62,763 nt of DNA from Clostridia bacterium. GTDB taxonomy: Bacteria; Bacillota; Clostridia; Oscillospirales; Acutalibacteraceae. The stretch spans positions 1-62,763 of the forward strand of contig JAFXDE010000050.1 in NCBI GenBank assembly GCA_017516315.1. The letters run 5' to 3'. Shown in pieces: positions 8,369-17,261 of the stretch. Positions within the stretch are counted from its first letter, which is position 1. Each line of letters starts with the position of its first letter. The notes under the pieces are model-generated. The model did not search any database, was not told the origin of the DNA, and was given only the letters and a program-made list of their open reading frames with translations. Made by a program: the position numbers and the translations under genes.

Positions 8369-11116
8369 TTATTCTGTTCTCAATGCCTCAACAGGATCCT
8401 TATTAGCCGCCATCCGTGAGGGTACGAGACCAGCAATAAAGGTAAGGAATACACTTATTATGATAAGTCCTGCCGCCGCACCGAAGGGAAGAGTCGCCGC
8501 AGCATTAGTGGCCGTGAAATATCTGAGAAGGATATTGATGGGTATTTCGAGCAGAAGGGTTGTTATTATACCCAGCACACCCGCCGCAAGACCTATAGTG
8601 AAGGTTTCGGCATTAAATACACCGGAGACATCCTTTTTCGATGCACCGATAGCACGTAGAATACCGATTTCCTTTGTCCTTTCGAGAACGGAAATATAGG
8701 TGATAATACCTATCATAATCGAGGAAACCACCAAGGAAATAGCCACGAAGATAATAAGAACATAAGTAACGATGTCGATAATAAGCGTTATCGAAGAAAG
8801 AAGTGCGCCTACAGCGTCCGTCGGCTGTATGGAATATTCGGGATGATTATCTGCCGTTACCTGCTCGTTATAGTAAGCGAACATCTCCTTAAGCTTATCC
8901 TTGGCATCGAAGCTTTTCGGATAGAAGTAAATAGCCTTCGGTGTTTCGGCTGACTGATAGCCTAAGGTTTTCATCGTGCTGTCATAGGAGCGCTTTGAGG
9001 TTACGGTATCTATATAAGCCTCCTTAAGAGCTATTACCTGCTCGTCGGTGAGGAAGCCCTCCACTAACTTTTTCTGCAAATCACTCATAGAGCCGAAGCC
9101 GATGGTAGAGGAAAGATTTATGTTTGTGATGTCGATCTTAGTAATATCTATTCCGTCAACCAGGCTCATAAAGGGAGCAAGATTAAGATATTTGATGTCG
9201 ATATCGTTAAGGTCGATGTCGGCTAAATCAAAATCGTTTACATTAAGCTTTACGAAGTCGAGACCCGTAATAACATCCTTGTCAGGTGAAGCGAGCTGCT
9301 CCTGTACTACCTGGGAATTAAGTGTCTGCTGAAGAGCATAGCTCATAAGGTCAGAGGTATAGCCTACACCGCCCGTACCTACAGCGATAAGGTTGTCATC
9401 CTGAGGACGGATGATACCTACGATGCTGATATCCATACCCTGCTCGTCGATAACCTTTCTTACAAAGGATTTGCTGACACTCTTATCCTGCCAGAGACCG
9501 GTCTTTTTATCCTTGACCATATACTGATAATTAAGCACCAGCTTAAGCTTGATGTTACAGATTTCCTCGTAGGTGTATTTTTCCTGGAGATCATGCTCGA
9601 GATTACTGCCCGTACCGAGTGAGCCCATTACCTCTTCCATAAACTTGTTCTGGTCCTTAAGACCGATACCGTGCATAACAAGCTCATTTACCTCATTGTT
9701 TACGTCGAGAATTACAACAACCTCATTTTTATTTTCAGGAAGTCTGCCGTAAACAAGATTATAGTTTTCGAGGATTTCTTCACCCTCACCGATAAGCTCA
9801 TCCCATATATCGAAGCTGGTACCTGTAAAGTTTTCGAACATCTGTGCACTTTCGGGACTGCCTGCGATTTCGCCGATAACGGTATTGGGACTCACCTGGA
9901 TATAATCGGAAGTATCCACTCGGTAAACATTAAGAGGTGTTTCGTATATATACTGAATATCGTTACACAGCTCGTCAAAGGTTTCCTGGTTGTCCTGAAT
10001 GTACTTTTTAAAGGTGCGCAGATTATTTGAGGTAGCCTTCGAAACGAATGTGTTTACTATCTCCGCTATCATTCCGTTTACATAAACATGGTCTCTGTCA
10101 TGATCGAGATTTTTAAGGTTTACCATACCCGTCATAGAGTTCATAACCGACTCGATATCTACCGACTCATTCTCTACGGAAAGAGGAAACGCCATAAGAG
10201 TATCTGTCTGCACATTGTCTACGAAGTTCTGAATACCTGTAGACAAAGCGATAACAAGTGCGATACCTATGATGCCGATAGAGCCTGCGAAAGCAGTAAG
10301 GAAGGTTCTTCCCTTTTTGGTAGCAAGGTTACGCAGGCTGAGACCGAAGGCTGTCGAAAGACTCATAGAGGGCTTTTTACCCTTTTTCTTTTCTTCCTCT
10401 GCCTTACGCTTTTCGTATATGAAATCCTCCTGTGACGGCTCGAAGGGGTTGGTATCACCGATTACCTTGCCGTCTACAAAGCGTATTATACGGTTGGAAT
10501 AGGCTTCTGCAAGCTCCGGATTATGGGTAACCATAATAATAAGCTTATCCTTTGAAATTTCCTTAAGTATTTCCATAACCTGTACGCTGGTCTCGCTGTC
10601 AAGAGCACCTGTAGGCTCATCGGCTAAAAGAATGTCGGGATTATTGATAAGAGCTCGCGCGATAGCGACTCTCTGCATCTGACCGCCTGACATCTGATTA
10701 GGCTTTTTATTGATGTGATCCTTAAGCCCTACCTGCTCGAGAGCTGCGATAGCTCTTTCTCTTCTTTCCTTTTTGGATACACCCGAAAGAGTCAGAGCAA
10801 GCTCCACATTAGCCAGAACAGTCTGATGCGGAATAAGGTTATAGCTTTGGAAAACAAAGCCTATGGAATGGTTTCTGTAGGTATCCCAGTCCCCGTCTCT
10901 GAAGGTCTTTGTGGACTTACCGTTTATTATAAGATCACCGCTTGTATAACGGTCGAGACCGCCGATAAGATTAAGAAGAGTAGTCTTACCGCAGCCCGAG
11001 GGACCGAGAATGGAAACAAACTCGTTCTCTCTGAAATTTATGTTGATATTGCGAAGTGCTTTAACGGTGGTGTCACCGGTCAGATAATCTTTAACTATGT
11101 CCTTTAATATAAGCAT
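8369..11116 (-). CDS. ABC transporter, ATPase fused to FtsX-type permease with large ectodomain (MacB-like)
   Basis: A 915-residue fusion. Residues 1-230 are a MacB/LolD-type ATPase with Walker A (GPSGCGKTT), signature (MSGGQMQRVAIARAL) and Walker B (ILLADEPTGALD). A first membrane helix lies at about 265-290 (FAGSIGIIGIALVIALSTGI), followed by an extracytoplasmic domain of roughly 450 residues and three membrane helices at the C-terminus. This topology is that of mechanotransmitting MacB-like exporters or FtsX-type regulators of cell-envelope processes. AGGAGGTG precedes the ATG. It lies 3 bases behind the 874-residue ectodomain protein and is in the operon of the MarR gene at 13752. The substrate is unknown; a link to an envelope or peptide stress is inference. 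Confidence 0.9.
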   Translation of the reverse strand: MLILKDIVKDYLTGDTTVKALRNININFRENEFVSILGPSGCGKTTLLNLIGGLDRYTSGDLIINGKSTKTFRDGDWDTYRNHSIGFVFQSYNLIPHQTVLANVELALTLSGVSKKERRERAIAALEQVGLKDHINKKPNQMSGGQMQRVAIARALINNPDILLADEPTGALDSETSVQVMEILKEISKDKLIIMVTHNPELAEAYSNRIIRFVDGKVIGDTNPFEPSQEDFIYEKRKAEEEKKKGKKPSMSLSTAFGLSLRNLATKKGRTFLTAFAGSIGIIGIALVIALSTGIQNFVDNVQTDTLMAFPLSVENESVDIESVMNSMTGMVNLKNLDHDRDHVYVNGMIAEIVNTFVSKATSNNLRTFKKYIQDNQETFDELCNDIQYIYETPLNVYRVDTSDYIQVSPNTVIGEIAGSPESAQMFENFTGTSFDIWDELIGEGEEILENYNLVYGRLPENKNEVVVILDVNNEVNELVMHGIGLKDQNKFMEEVMGSLGTGSNLEHDLQEKYTYEEICNIKLKLVLNYQYMVKDKKTGLWQDKSVSKSFVRKVIDEQGMDISIVGIIRPQDDNLIAVGTGGVGYTSDLMSYALQQTLNSQVVQEQLASPDKDVITGLDFVKLNVNDFDLADIDLNDIDIKYLNLAPFMSLVDGIDITKIDITNINLSSTIGFGSMSDLQKKLVEGFLTDEQVIALKEAYIDTVTSKRSYDSTMKTLGYQSAETPKAIYFYPKSFDAKDKLKEMFAYYNEQVTADNHPEYSIQPTDAVGALLSSITLIIDIVTYVLIIFVAISLVVSSIMIGIITYISVLERTKEIGILRAIGASKKDVSGVFNAETFTIGLAAGVLGIITTLLLEIPINILLRYFTATNAAATLPFGAAAGLIIISVFLTFIAGLVPSRMAANKDPVEALRTE

Positions 11117-11119
11117 AGA

Positions 11120-13744
11120 TTACACCTCCTGTGAGCTTTCCGAAGAATATTCCTTAAGTCTCTGAAGCTTTATTTTATTTCTGACGATAACGCTTACGGG
11201 AATAAGCATCAGGCAGAATAAAATAACGAGCACGAAGGAATAGTCCGGTTTTTCTTTATAAATAATCGTAGGCATATAATCCTCATCGTCAGCGTAATTT
11301 ACCGTAGCTCTCTCTCTGAAGAAAAGGCGGTAAAGCCACTCTGTAGTCTCGTCAACACTCATTGCATTGATATCATTGATAACCGACTGCATAAAAGCCT
11401 CTGCCAAATCCTCGCTTCCTTCGGGAAGAGAAGCACCCCCCGCAGAGCCAAGGCCCGTATCCATAAGAGAGGATATAAGCTCACTGTTAGCGGGACTTTT
11501 TACAGTTTCAGCCATAACACGGAGAATACTTACACACAGAGCAGGCATATCGGACTGAATATATGTTACTGTGGCGAACTGACCGCCGACCGTTCTTTTA
11601 CTGGTCTTTTCCACCGATGTTCCGAGAGAGGCCAGATAAGCAAGATCAAGCTCGGGAAGAGTTATATCCAAATCAGCCGAAGCCATAAGCCCGTTCATAA
11701 CAGCACCTACATCAATTTCTCCCATCTCTGAAATATCTATAGCATTTTCCATACCGAGCTGTGATAAAAGAGAGGTAAAGGGATAAACAAGGTTTTTGAT
11801 ACAGATATCGAAGCCTCCGCTTTCAGCGAAATAGAGAAGATTCGGTAAAATCTGTAAAAGAGTGTAGGCAGGCTTATCCGTGAAGCGGTCAAGTAGAGAA
11901 AGTATCGGGTCAAGCAAAGCCTCGACTCCCTTTCCCCGGCTGTAAAGTGCCTTGAATTCCTCGTAGGTTCTTACGGTGGAATCCTCACAGCCCAGTGCTT
12001 CATAAATCGGAATAATCGCTGTGTTATATCCGTTGGAGCCGTAAAAATCCACGGCATCAAAAAGAACTATCTTGTCCTCGGCTAAAAGCATACCGAGTAT
12101 ATCCTCGAAGGGAGACATCACAGATGCCACGAGAGAAATAAACTGTCTCTCGTTACCGCTTTTAATACCAAGGTCTACACCCTTTTCTCCCACAGCACTC
12201 CATTTGTTATAAGCAGAAAGATTATCCGCCGCCTCGCTGAAGCCCTTACTGCGAAGAACTGCCGCTATACCCTTCGGTGAAGCGTCGAGTCCCAAAAGAG
12301 CAGTGACCGAGGAAAGCTCCTCGCTTTCAAAAGCACCAAAAAGATTTTTCATAAGAAGCGAAAGAGTTTTAGAAGAATAGATTTCCTTTTCAAGCAAAGC
12401 TCCGAGAGATTTTGCTTCACCTGTTTCGGCTACTATCTGGTCTAAAAGCTCATCTACTCCGTCGGCTACTCTCTGATATTTTTCAGCACCGAGATTAGGT
12501 GTATAAACTGCCTGGCCGGGAGTAAATTCCGGGAATGCCCACTGATTGTCGTTGATTACGGCTCCCGTCTGATTAAGAAGAGAAACCAGAAGAGAGATAA
12601 GAGAATCCGTCTCTTTTCCGAGAATACCCGAAAGCACCTGTCGGGTCTGTGCATCGAGCTCAGGAATAAGCTCCGAGGAAGAGGACTGATTCATTTTCAG
12701 AGTTTCGATTAACCACCGTAAAAGCACGATAAAGGTATCTGCCTTATCGGCGGTGATGCTTCCGTCCTCGTTTACCGTACCGAGAGATGCCAGAAGCTGT
12801 AAATCTACGGGAGCCATCGGCATACCGGTCTGAGAAAGCATATCGTTGATGTTAAGGGTGAAGCTCTGTGTAAAGCTTTCCGTATCGTTAAGGAAGGAGG
12901 TAAAGGATTCTATGGGAATAAGGGTAGCTATGTTAAGCACCTGCAGACGAAGAGGACTCATAAGAGTAGCTACCGCACTGTCAAATCCGCCGTTCAGGAA
13001 ATAATGTGCTATGGACGGAAGAGCTGATGTGAGTCTGTCAAAGGGTGCGTCAAGAATCCTTTCCATATAGGATACAAGGTCATAGGCTATGTTATATATC
13101 ATAGCTCCCTTATCCTCTTTTGCCTGAGCATAAAAGCTCTCCGGAGAAAGATATTCTCTGAAGCCTATAGCCTCAAAGGTGGGAATGACAGCGGTTTCAT
13201 AGCCGTTGGAGCCTTTGATACCGACTAAAACAACCGGAGAATATGACCCCGAGCATAAAAGAGCGTACATAAGGTCATTAAAGGGAGAAAACATAGATGC
13301 CACAGCTACGGAAAATTCGCTTTTATTGCTTACTCCCCACTTCGCTCCCGTAAGCTCAACCTCTGCCCAGGAGGAATAACCCGAAAGCTTTTCGGCTACA
13401 GAAGGGTACCTGGACAGCTCTTTGGCAAGACCGGATACGGAGGTCTCCACTCCCGCCGCAGAAAGAGAGCTTCCGCCCTCACTTTCCAGAGCTCTGTAAA
13501 TTTCTGTAAGTATCGCAGATAATGTGCTGTCGGAATAGACCTCCTTAAGAACAGCTTCCTTAAGAGAGGTATTCTGACTTTTCATAAAGCCGCCGATTAC
13601 CTTGTCGGCCTTCGTAATGGTCTGATATGCCTGTTCCTTTGAGACATTTCCGGGATAGTCAATGGCTAAACAGGGAAGAACGGAAAAGCTTATCAAAACG
13701 ACCGTCAGAAGCAATGAAAAAATGCCTCTGAATGCTTTATTCAT
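11120..13744 (-). CDS. Large membrane-anchored ectodomain protein with internal duplication, unknown function
   Basis: A protein of about 874 residues that I do not recognise. It has an N-terminal signal peptide (FSLLLTVVLISFSVLPCLA), a mostly helical ectodomain, and one C-terminal membrane helix (SFVLVILFCLMLIPVSVIV) with a short basic tail. The ectodomain is an internal duplication: the units near residues 25-290 and 430-690 share matched landmarks such as ASMFSPFNDLMYALL / ASVMSPFEDILGMLL and GSNGYETAVIPTFEAIG / GSNGYNTAIIPIYEALG. ATG 13744 is used here; an in-frame GTG at 13759 overlaps the marR stop but is too close to the AGGAG site. It sits between marR and a MacB-like ABC gene, which suggests it is the ABC transporter's extracellular partner. 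Confidence 0.82.
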   Translation of the reverse strand: MNKAFRGIFSLLLTVVLISFSVLPCLAIDYPGNVSKEQAYQTITKADKVIGGFMKSQNTSLKEAVLKEVYSDSTLSAILTEIYRALESEGGSSLSAAGVETSVSGLAKELSRYPSVAEKLSGYSSWAEVELTGAKWGVSNKSEFSVAVASMFSPFNDLMYALLCSGSYSPVVLVGIKGSNGYETAVIPTFEAIGFREYLSPESFYAQAKEDKGAMIYNIAYDLVSYMERILDAPFDRLTSALPSIAHYFLNGGFDSAVATLMSPLRLQVLNIATLIPIESFTSFLNDTESFTQSFTLNINDMLSQTGMPMAPVDLQLLASLGTVNEDGSITADKADTFIVLLRWLIETLKMNQSSSSELIPELDAQTRQVLSGILGKETDSLISLLVSLLNQTGAVINDNQWAFPEFTPGQAVYTPNLGAEKYQRVADGVDELLDQIVAETGEAKSLGALLEKEIYSSKTLSLLMKNLFGAFESEELSSVTALLGLDASPKGIAAVLRSKGFSEAADNLSAYNKWSAVGEKGVDLGIKSGNERQFISLVASVMSPFEDILGMLLAEDKIVLFDAVDFYGSNGYNTAIIPIYEALGCEDSTVRTYEEFKALYSRGKGVEALLDPILSLLDRFTDKPAYTLLQILPNLLYFAESGGFDICIKNLVYPFTSLLSQLGMENAIDISEMGEIDVGAVMNGLMASADLDITLPELDLAYLASLGTSVEKTSKRTVGGQFATVTYIQSDMPALCVSILRVMAETVKSPANSELISSLMDTGLGSAGGASLPEGSEDLAEAFMQSVINDINAMSVDETTEWLYRLFFRERATVNYADDEDYMPTIIYKEKPDYSFVLVILFCLMLIPVSVIVRNKIKLQRLKEYSSESSQEV

Positions 13745-13751
13745 TTTCAAA

Positions 13752-14189
13752 TCACTCACCTCTCCTTTCTTCCTTTTCCATAATTACAAAAAGCTTTTTC
13801 ATCAGTCTGAGAAACTCCTCAGAATCCTTTTCACCTAATTTATCTATAATTTCCAAAGAATTTCTCACAGCGGCTGTTTTAAGCTGTCCGCTGTATTCAG
13901 CGCCCTTTTCGGTAATTTCTATAATCGAGCATCTTTTATCGAGTTCATCCTGCTGTCTTACGATATATCCCTTATTCTCGAGAGATTTTATAATAGCCGA
14001 TAGTCTCGCGGGGGTAAAATCCGTATATTCGGAAAGCTTTGACGGAGAGCTGATGCCGCCGATTTCATTCAGCATAGCTAAAAGCCTGTCTTCGCCCTTA
14101 AGCAGGAAATTGCGCTTCGAAAGAATACTGTGCTTATCCATACGGTCGAGTATTTCCAGTATTTCCCTGGCAAGTATTGCCGTGCTCAT
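13752..14189 (-). CDS. MarR family transcriptional regulator (controls the ectodomain/ABC operon)
   Basis: A 145-residue winged-helix MarR protein: recognition region ISSPSKLSEYTDFTPARLSAIIKSLENKGYI and wing LDKRCSIIEITEKG. It is the first gene of a three-gene minus-strand operon. Two palindromic sites with related sequence (14211-14231 and 14366-14384) lie upstream; the nearer one follows the -10 box directly, so the protein probably represses itself and the two genes behind it. The ligand is not predictable. Confidence 0.9.
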   Translation of the reverse strand: MSTAILAREILEILDRMDKHSILSKRNFLLKGEDRLLAMLNEIGGISSPSKLSEYTDFTPARLSAIIKSLENKGYIVRQQDELDKRCSIIEITEKGAEYSGQLKTAAVRNSLEIIDKLGEKDSEEFLRLMKKLFVIMEKEERRGE

Positions 14190-14210
14190 AAAAAACCCCC
14201 TTTTACCCCA

Positions 14211-14231
14211 TTATTTAATACTGTTAAATAA
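14211..14231. promoter_or_regulatory. Palindromic operator, probable MarR site 1
   Basis: Perfect inverted repeat TTATTTAA-TACTG-TTAAATAA. It overlaps the -10 and start region of the marR promoter (-10 at 14230-14235). An 18-base stretch (14211-14228) recurs as an exact reverse complement at 14368-14385. Confidence 0.65.
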
Positions 14232-14258
14232 TATATCATACACTTGTTATTTAATCAA
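14230..14258 (-). promoter_or_regulatory. Promoter of the marR-ectodomain-ABC operon
   Basis: On the minus strand: -35 TTGATT (14253-14258), 17-base spacer, -10 TATATT (14230-14235), with the palindrome at 14211-14231 immediately downstream. A further inverted repeat ACTTG/CAAGT (14242-14260) covers the core promoter. Confidence 0.65.
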
Positions 14259-14365
14259 GTCCTATTTTCTCTTTAAAATAAAATTTACACTGTAAAATAA
14301 ACGTAAATATAGTCTTATTTCTGTTTCCTCTTATTCTACTCCCTCACCATAAATCAAGCTTAAAA

Positions 14366-14384
14366 TATTTAACAGTATTAAATA
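14366..14384. promoter_or_regulatory. Palindromic operator, probable MarR site 2
   Basis: Inverted repeat TATTTAA-CAGTA-TTAAATA. Together with flanking bases it matches site 1 (14211-14231) as a reverse complement over 18 bases. It lies 20 bases upstream of the -35 box of the divergent marR-ABC exporter promoter, so the first MarR may act on both transcription units. Confidence 0.55.
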
Positions 14385-14403
14385 ATTAACTGTCCCGTAT
14401 ATC

Positions 14404-14432
14404 TTGACAGAAGCTGCACCTGTGCATATAAT
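14404..14432 (+). promoter_or_regulatory. Consensus sigma-A promoter of the second marR-ABC exporter operon
   Basis: Exact consensus boxes: TTGACA (14404-14409), 17-base spacer, TATAAT (14427-14432). Such a strong promoter fits a gene set that is normally held off by a repressor. Confidence 0.85.
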
Positions 14433-14439
14433 AAATAAT

Positions 14440-14453
14440 GTTAGCAAACTAAC
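14440..14453. promoter_or_regulatory. Operator at the start site of the second marR operon
   Basis: Perfect inverted repeat GTTAG-CAAA-CTAAC placed just downstream of the -10 box, where a bound repressor would block initiation. A further CTAAC half-site lies at about 14464. The downstream MarR protein is the likely ligand. Confidence 0.65.
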
Positions 14454-14482
14454 AGTTCGCACACTAACAAAAGGAGGCTACT

Positions 14483-14935
14483 ATGAATAAAAGAAAGCTC
14501 GGTTTCGAAATTCACCGCACCTCGCGCATAGTCAAAAGATATATGGATAAGGACGCTTCCAAAAGCTATGTAGAAAATATTACGGGCACTCACGGATGGG
14601 TAATCGGCTATCTTTACAATAACCGCCACCGGGATATTTTCCAGAAGGACTTCGAAAAGGAGTTCGATATAAGACGCTCCACGGCCAGTAAAATTCTCTC
14701 CCTTATGGAAAGTAATGACCTTATCGTCAGAGAAAGCGTACCCTACGATGCGAGACTCAAAAGAATAGTACTCACCGAAAAAGCTATAGAGGTACAAGGT
14801 GTAATGGAAAAGGCCTTCGGAAAAATGGAAGAAAAAATCAAAGAAGGTATTTCCGAAGAGGAGCTTGCGGTGTTTTTCCGTGTCCTCGATAAGGTAAATA
14901 AAAATATGGAAAGGAATGACAGCGAAAATGATTAA
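14483..14935 (+). CDS. MarR family transcriptional regulator (controls ABC exporter pair A)
   Basis: A 150-residue MarR-type regulator with helix-turn-helix region EKEFDIRRSTASKILSLMESNDLI and wing PYDARLKRIVLTEKA. It is preceded by AGGAGG and a consensus promoter with a GTTAG/CTAAC operator at the start site, which suggests autorepression. The gene end overlaps the first ABC exporter gene by 8 bases. MarR proteins next to LmrCD-like heterodimeric exporters usually derepress them in response to toxic compounds; the effector here is unknown. Confidence 0.92.
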   Translation: MNKRKLGFEIHRTSRIVKRYMDKDASKSYVENITGTHGWVIGYLYNNRHRDIFQKDFEKEFDIRRSTASKILSLMESNDLIVRESVPYDARLKRIVLTEKAIEVQGVMEKAFGKMEEKIKEGISEEELAVFFRVLDKVNKNMERNDSEND

Positions 14936-15542
14936 AAGACTCGCTAAATGCATAAGAGAATATAAGGCTCTTACTATGCTTACTCCCCTCTTTATGTCTC
15001 TCGAGGTTACCATGGAGGTTTTAATCCCTATGCTTATGGGTAAGCTCATCGATAACGGTATTTATAAAACCGACACAGGCTATGTAGTTAAAATCGGTCT
15101 GCTCCTGCTCGTGCTCTGCTCCTTCAGCCTTTTCGCAGGCGTAGCAGGCGGCGTTACGGCAGCGAAGGCATCCTCGGGCTTTGCTAAAAATCTCCGCCAC
15201 GATATGTTCCATAACATACAGAGCTTCTCCTTCGCGAACATAGATAAATTCTCTACCTCGGGTCTGGTAACAAGACTTACTACCGATGTTACGAATCTGC
15301 AGAATTCATTTCAGATGATTATAAGAATCGCCGTGCGCTCTCCCGCTATGCTTCTTTTTTCTCTCGGTATGGCTCTTTCCATAAACGGCAAGGTTTCTCT
15401 CGTTTTCGTGGCAATAGTTCCCCTTCTCGGTCTCGCTCTCGGTTTTATCGTTTCCAAGGCACATCCCAACTTCAAAAAGCTTTTCAAAACCTATGATAAG
15501 CTTAACAGCGTAGTAAACGAAAACCTCCACGGCATATGGTAG
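14928..15542 (+). CDS. ABC exporter pair A, subunit 1, N-terminal fragment (frameshifted)
   Basis: This fragment carries the transmembrane domain of a heterodimeric multidrug-type ABC exporter subunit, roughly residues 1-204, and ends at a TAG after ...NENLHGIW. The reading frame continues in the -1 frame from 15536, where the expected sequence (VVKSFVREDEEEKKFG) resumes. One missing base near 15534-15540 explains the break. ATG 14928 is chosen because it overlaps the marR stop by 8 bases, as other gene joins here do, and gives the family-typical start MIKRLAKCIREYKAL. Either the gene is inactive or the base was lost in sequencing or assembly. No canonical slippery heptamer is visible. Confidence 0.8.
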   Translation: MIKRLAKCIREYKALTMLTPLFMSLEVTMEVLIPMLMGKLIDNGIYKTDTGYVVKIGLLLLVLCSFSLFAGVAGGVTAAKASSGFAKNLRHDMFHNIQSFSFANIDKFSTSGLVTRLTTDVTNLQNSFQMIIRIAVRSPAMLLFSLGMALSINGKVSLVFVAIVPLLGLALGFIVSKAHPNFKKLFKTYDKLNSVVNENLHGIW

Positions 15543-16669
15543 TAAAATCCTTCGTGAGAGAGGACGAGGAGGAGAAAAAATTCGGTGCAGTTTCCGATAA
15601 AATCTATTCCTACAGTAAAAAAGCCGAGGGCATAATCGCCTTCAACGCTCCCGTAATGCAGTTCAGCTCATACCTTTGTATGATCCTTATTGCCTGGTTC
15701 GGTGCTAATATCATCATAAAAACCAACGCTGTAGATATGACTACGGGCGAGCTCTTCTCTCTTATCAATTATACTATGCAGATACTGATGAACCTGATGT
15801 CTCTTTCCATGATTTTCGTTATGCTCACTATGTCCAGAGCCTCGGGCGAAAGAGTATGCGAGGTTCTCGACGAAAAGAGCGACCTTCACAGTCCTGAAAA
15901 TGCTGTCTTTGAGGTAGCCGACGGCAGCATCGAATTCATCGATGCAGGCTTCAGCTACTCCTCGGACAAGGATAAGCTCTGTCTCAAAAATGTAAACGTA
16001 AAAATAAAAAGCGGCGAAACCGTAGGCATTATCGGCTCTACAGGCTCATCGAAAACCACCTTCGTACAGCTCATCCCCCGACTCTACGATATTACCTCAG
16101 GTACGGTAAAGGTCGGCGGAAGAGATGTAAGAGAATATGACCTTGATACTCTCAGAAACGAAGTGGCTATAGTCCTTCAGAAAAATGTTCTCTTCTCCGG
16201 CACTATCAAGGATAATCTTCGCTGGGGTAACGAAAACGCCACCGACGAAGAAATGGCTCAGGCATGCAGACTCGCCCAGGCTGACCCCTTCATAAGAGAA
16301 ATGGAGGAGGGCTATGATACCTATATCGAGCAGGGCGGCACCAATGTCTCGGGCGGACAGAAGCAAAGACTTTGTATCGCTCGCTCACTTCTTAAAAAGC
16401 CGAAAATTCTCATTCTTGACGACTCTACGAGCGCCGTAGACACGAAAACCGACGCCCTCATAAGGCAGGCCTTCAAAGAATTTATCCCCGAAACCACTAA
16501 AATTATTATCGCGCAGAGAATCTCCTCCATCGAGGGTGCAGATAAAATTATCGTACTCGATGACGGTGAGGTAACCGCCTTCGGTACCCACGCCGAGCTT
16601 CTCGAAAGCAGCGAAATCTACCGTGAGGTTTATCTTTCACAGACGAAAGGAGGAGAAAATAATGAGTAA
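15536..16669 (+). CDS. ABC exporter pair A, subunit 1, C-terminal fragment with degenerate ATPase site
   Basis: A 377-codon continuation of the subunit that starts at 14928: the last transmembrane helices, then the nucleotide-binding domain. Walker A is unusual (GSTGSSKTT, Ser instead of the third Gly), the signature is VSGGQKQR, and Walker B ends LDDSTSAVD, with Asp in place of the catalytic Glu. That degeneracy is typical of one half of heterodimeric exporters such as LmrC or TM287, so it is not by itself decay. The ATG at 15536 lies inside the transmembrane domain and has no good ribosome binding site; it is not a natural start. The end overlaps the next gene by 8 bases. Confidence 0.8.
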   Translation: MVVKSFVREDEEEKKFGAVSDKIYSYSKKAEGIIAFNAPVMQFSSYLCMILIAWFGANIIIKTNAVDMTTGELFSLINYTMQILMNLMSLSMIFVMLTMSRASGERVCEVLDEKSDLHSPENAVFEVADGSIEFIDAGFSYSSDKDKLCLKNVNVKIKSGETVGIIGSTGSSKTTFVQLIPRLYDITSGTVKVGGRDVREYDLDTLRNEVAIVLQKNVLFSGTIKDNLRWGNENATDEEMAQACRLAQADPFIREMEEGYDTYIEQGGTNVSGGQKQRLCIARSLLKKPKILILDDSTSAVDTKTDALIRQAFKEFIPETTKIIIAQRISSIEGADKIIVLDDGEVTAFGTHAELLESSEIYREVYLSQTKGGENNE

Positions 16670-17261
16670 TCCCCGTCCGGCACCCGGAAAAATGCCTCCC
16701 CCACCCGTTGGGCGTCACGGAGGTACGCCCGTAAGAATAAAGGGTGAAAAGCTTGATTATAAAGTAATAAAAAGAATACTCTCCTATCTCGGTACGAAGC
16801 AGAAAATACTTATGGCTGTGGTGGTTTTGTGTATTTTCCTTTCCAGCATCGCCACTATCTTTTCATCGCGCTTCGTGGGCGCCGTTATCGATGATCATAT
16901 CACGCCTATGCTGCAAAGCGGCTCTACGGATTTCGGTCCCTTCATAGCTATGCTTTTTAAAATGGCCGGTGTTTTCCTCATCGGTATCATCGCTACCTTT
17001 GCACAGAACCGTATTATGGTAGTAGTGGCTCAGTCTGTACTCAAAGAAATCCGCGACGAAATGTTCGCACACATGCAAACTCTCCCCATAAAATACTTCG
17101 ACACAAACAGCCACGGAGATATTATGAGCCGTTACACTAACGACATAGACACTCTCCGTCAGATGATTTCTATGACCATTCCTCAGGTTATCTCCTCCAT
17201 AGTTACGATCGTATCCACCTTATCGCTATGCTTACTGAAAGCATACCTCTGCTTTTTGTAG
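16662..17261 (+). CDS. ABC exporter pair A, subunit 2, N-terminal fragment (frameshifted)
   Basis: About 199 residues: a Pro-rich N-terminal extension followed by the first three membrane helices. It ends ...VSTLSLCLLKAYLCFL, but the -1 frame continues as IAMLTESIPLLFVVLVCIF from about 17222, the expected fourth helix. A single missing base near 17216-17224 accounts for this. The start ATG at 16662 has AGGAGG upstream and overlaps the previous gene by 8 bases. This is the second one-base loss in the same operon, in the same direction. Confidence 0.8.
   Translation: MSNPRPAPGKMPPPPVGRHGGTPVRIKGEKLDYKVIKRILSYLGTKQKILMAVVVLCIFLSSIATIFSSRFVGAVIDDHITPMLQSGSTDFGPFIAMLFKMAGVFLIGIIATFAQNRIMVVVAQSVLKEIRDEMFAHMQTLPIKYFDTNSHGDIMSRYTNDIDTLRQMISMTIPQVISSIVTIVSTLSLCLLKAYLCFL

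Noticed and set aside
15520-15560. Programmed -1 frameshift in ABC pair A
   Set aside because: No X-XXY-YYZ slippery heptamer or clear downstream pseudoknot at either break; a base loss explains both more simply.
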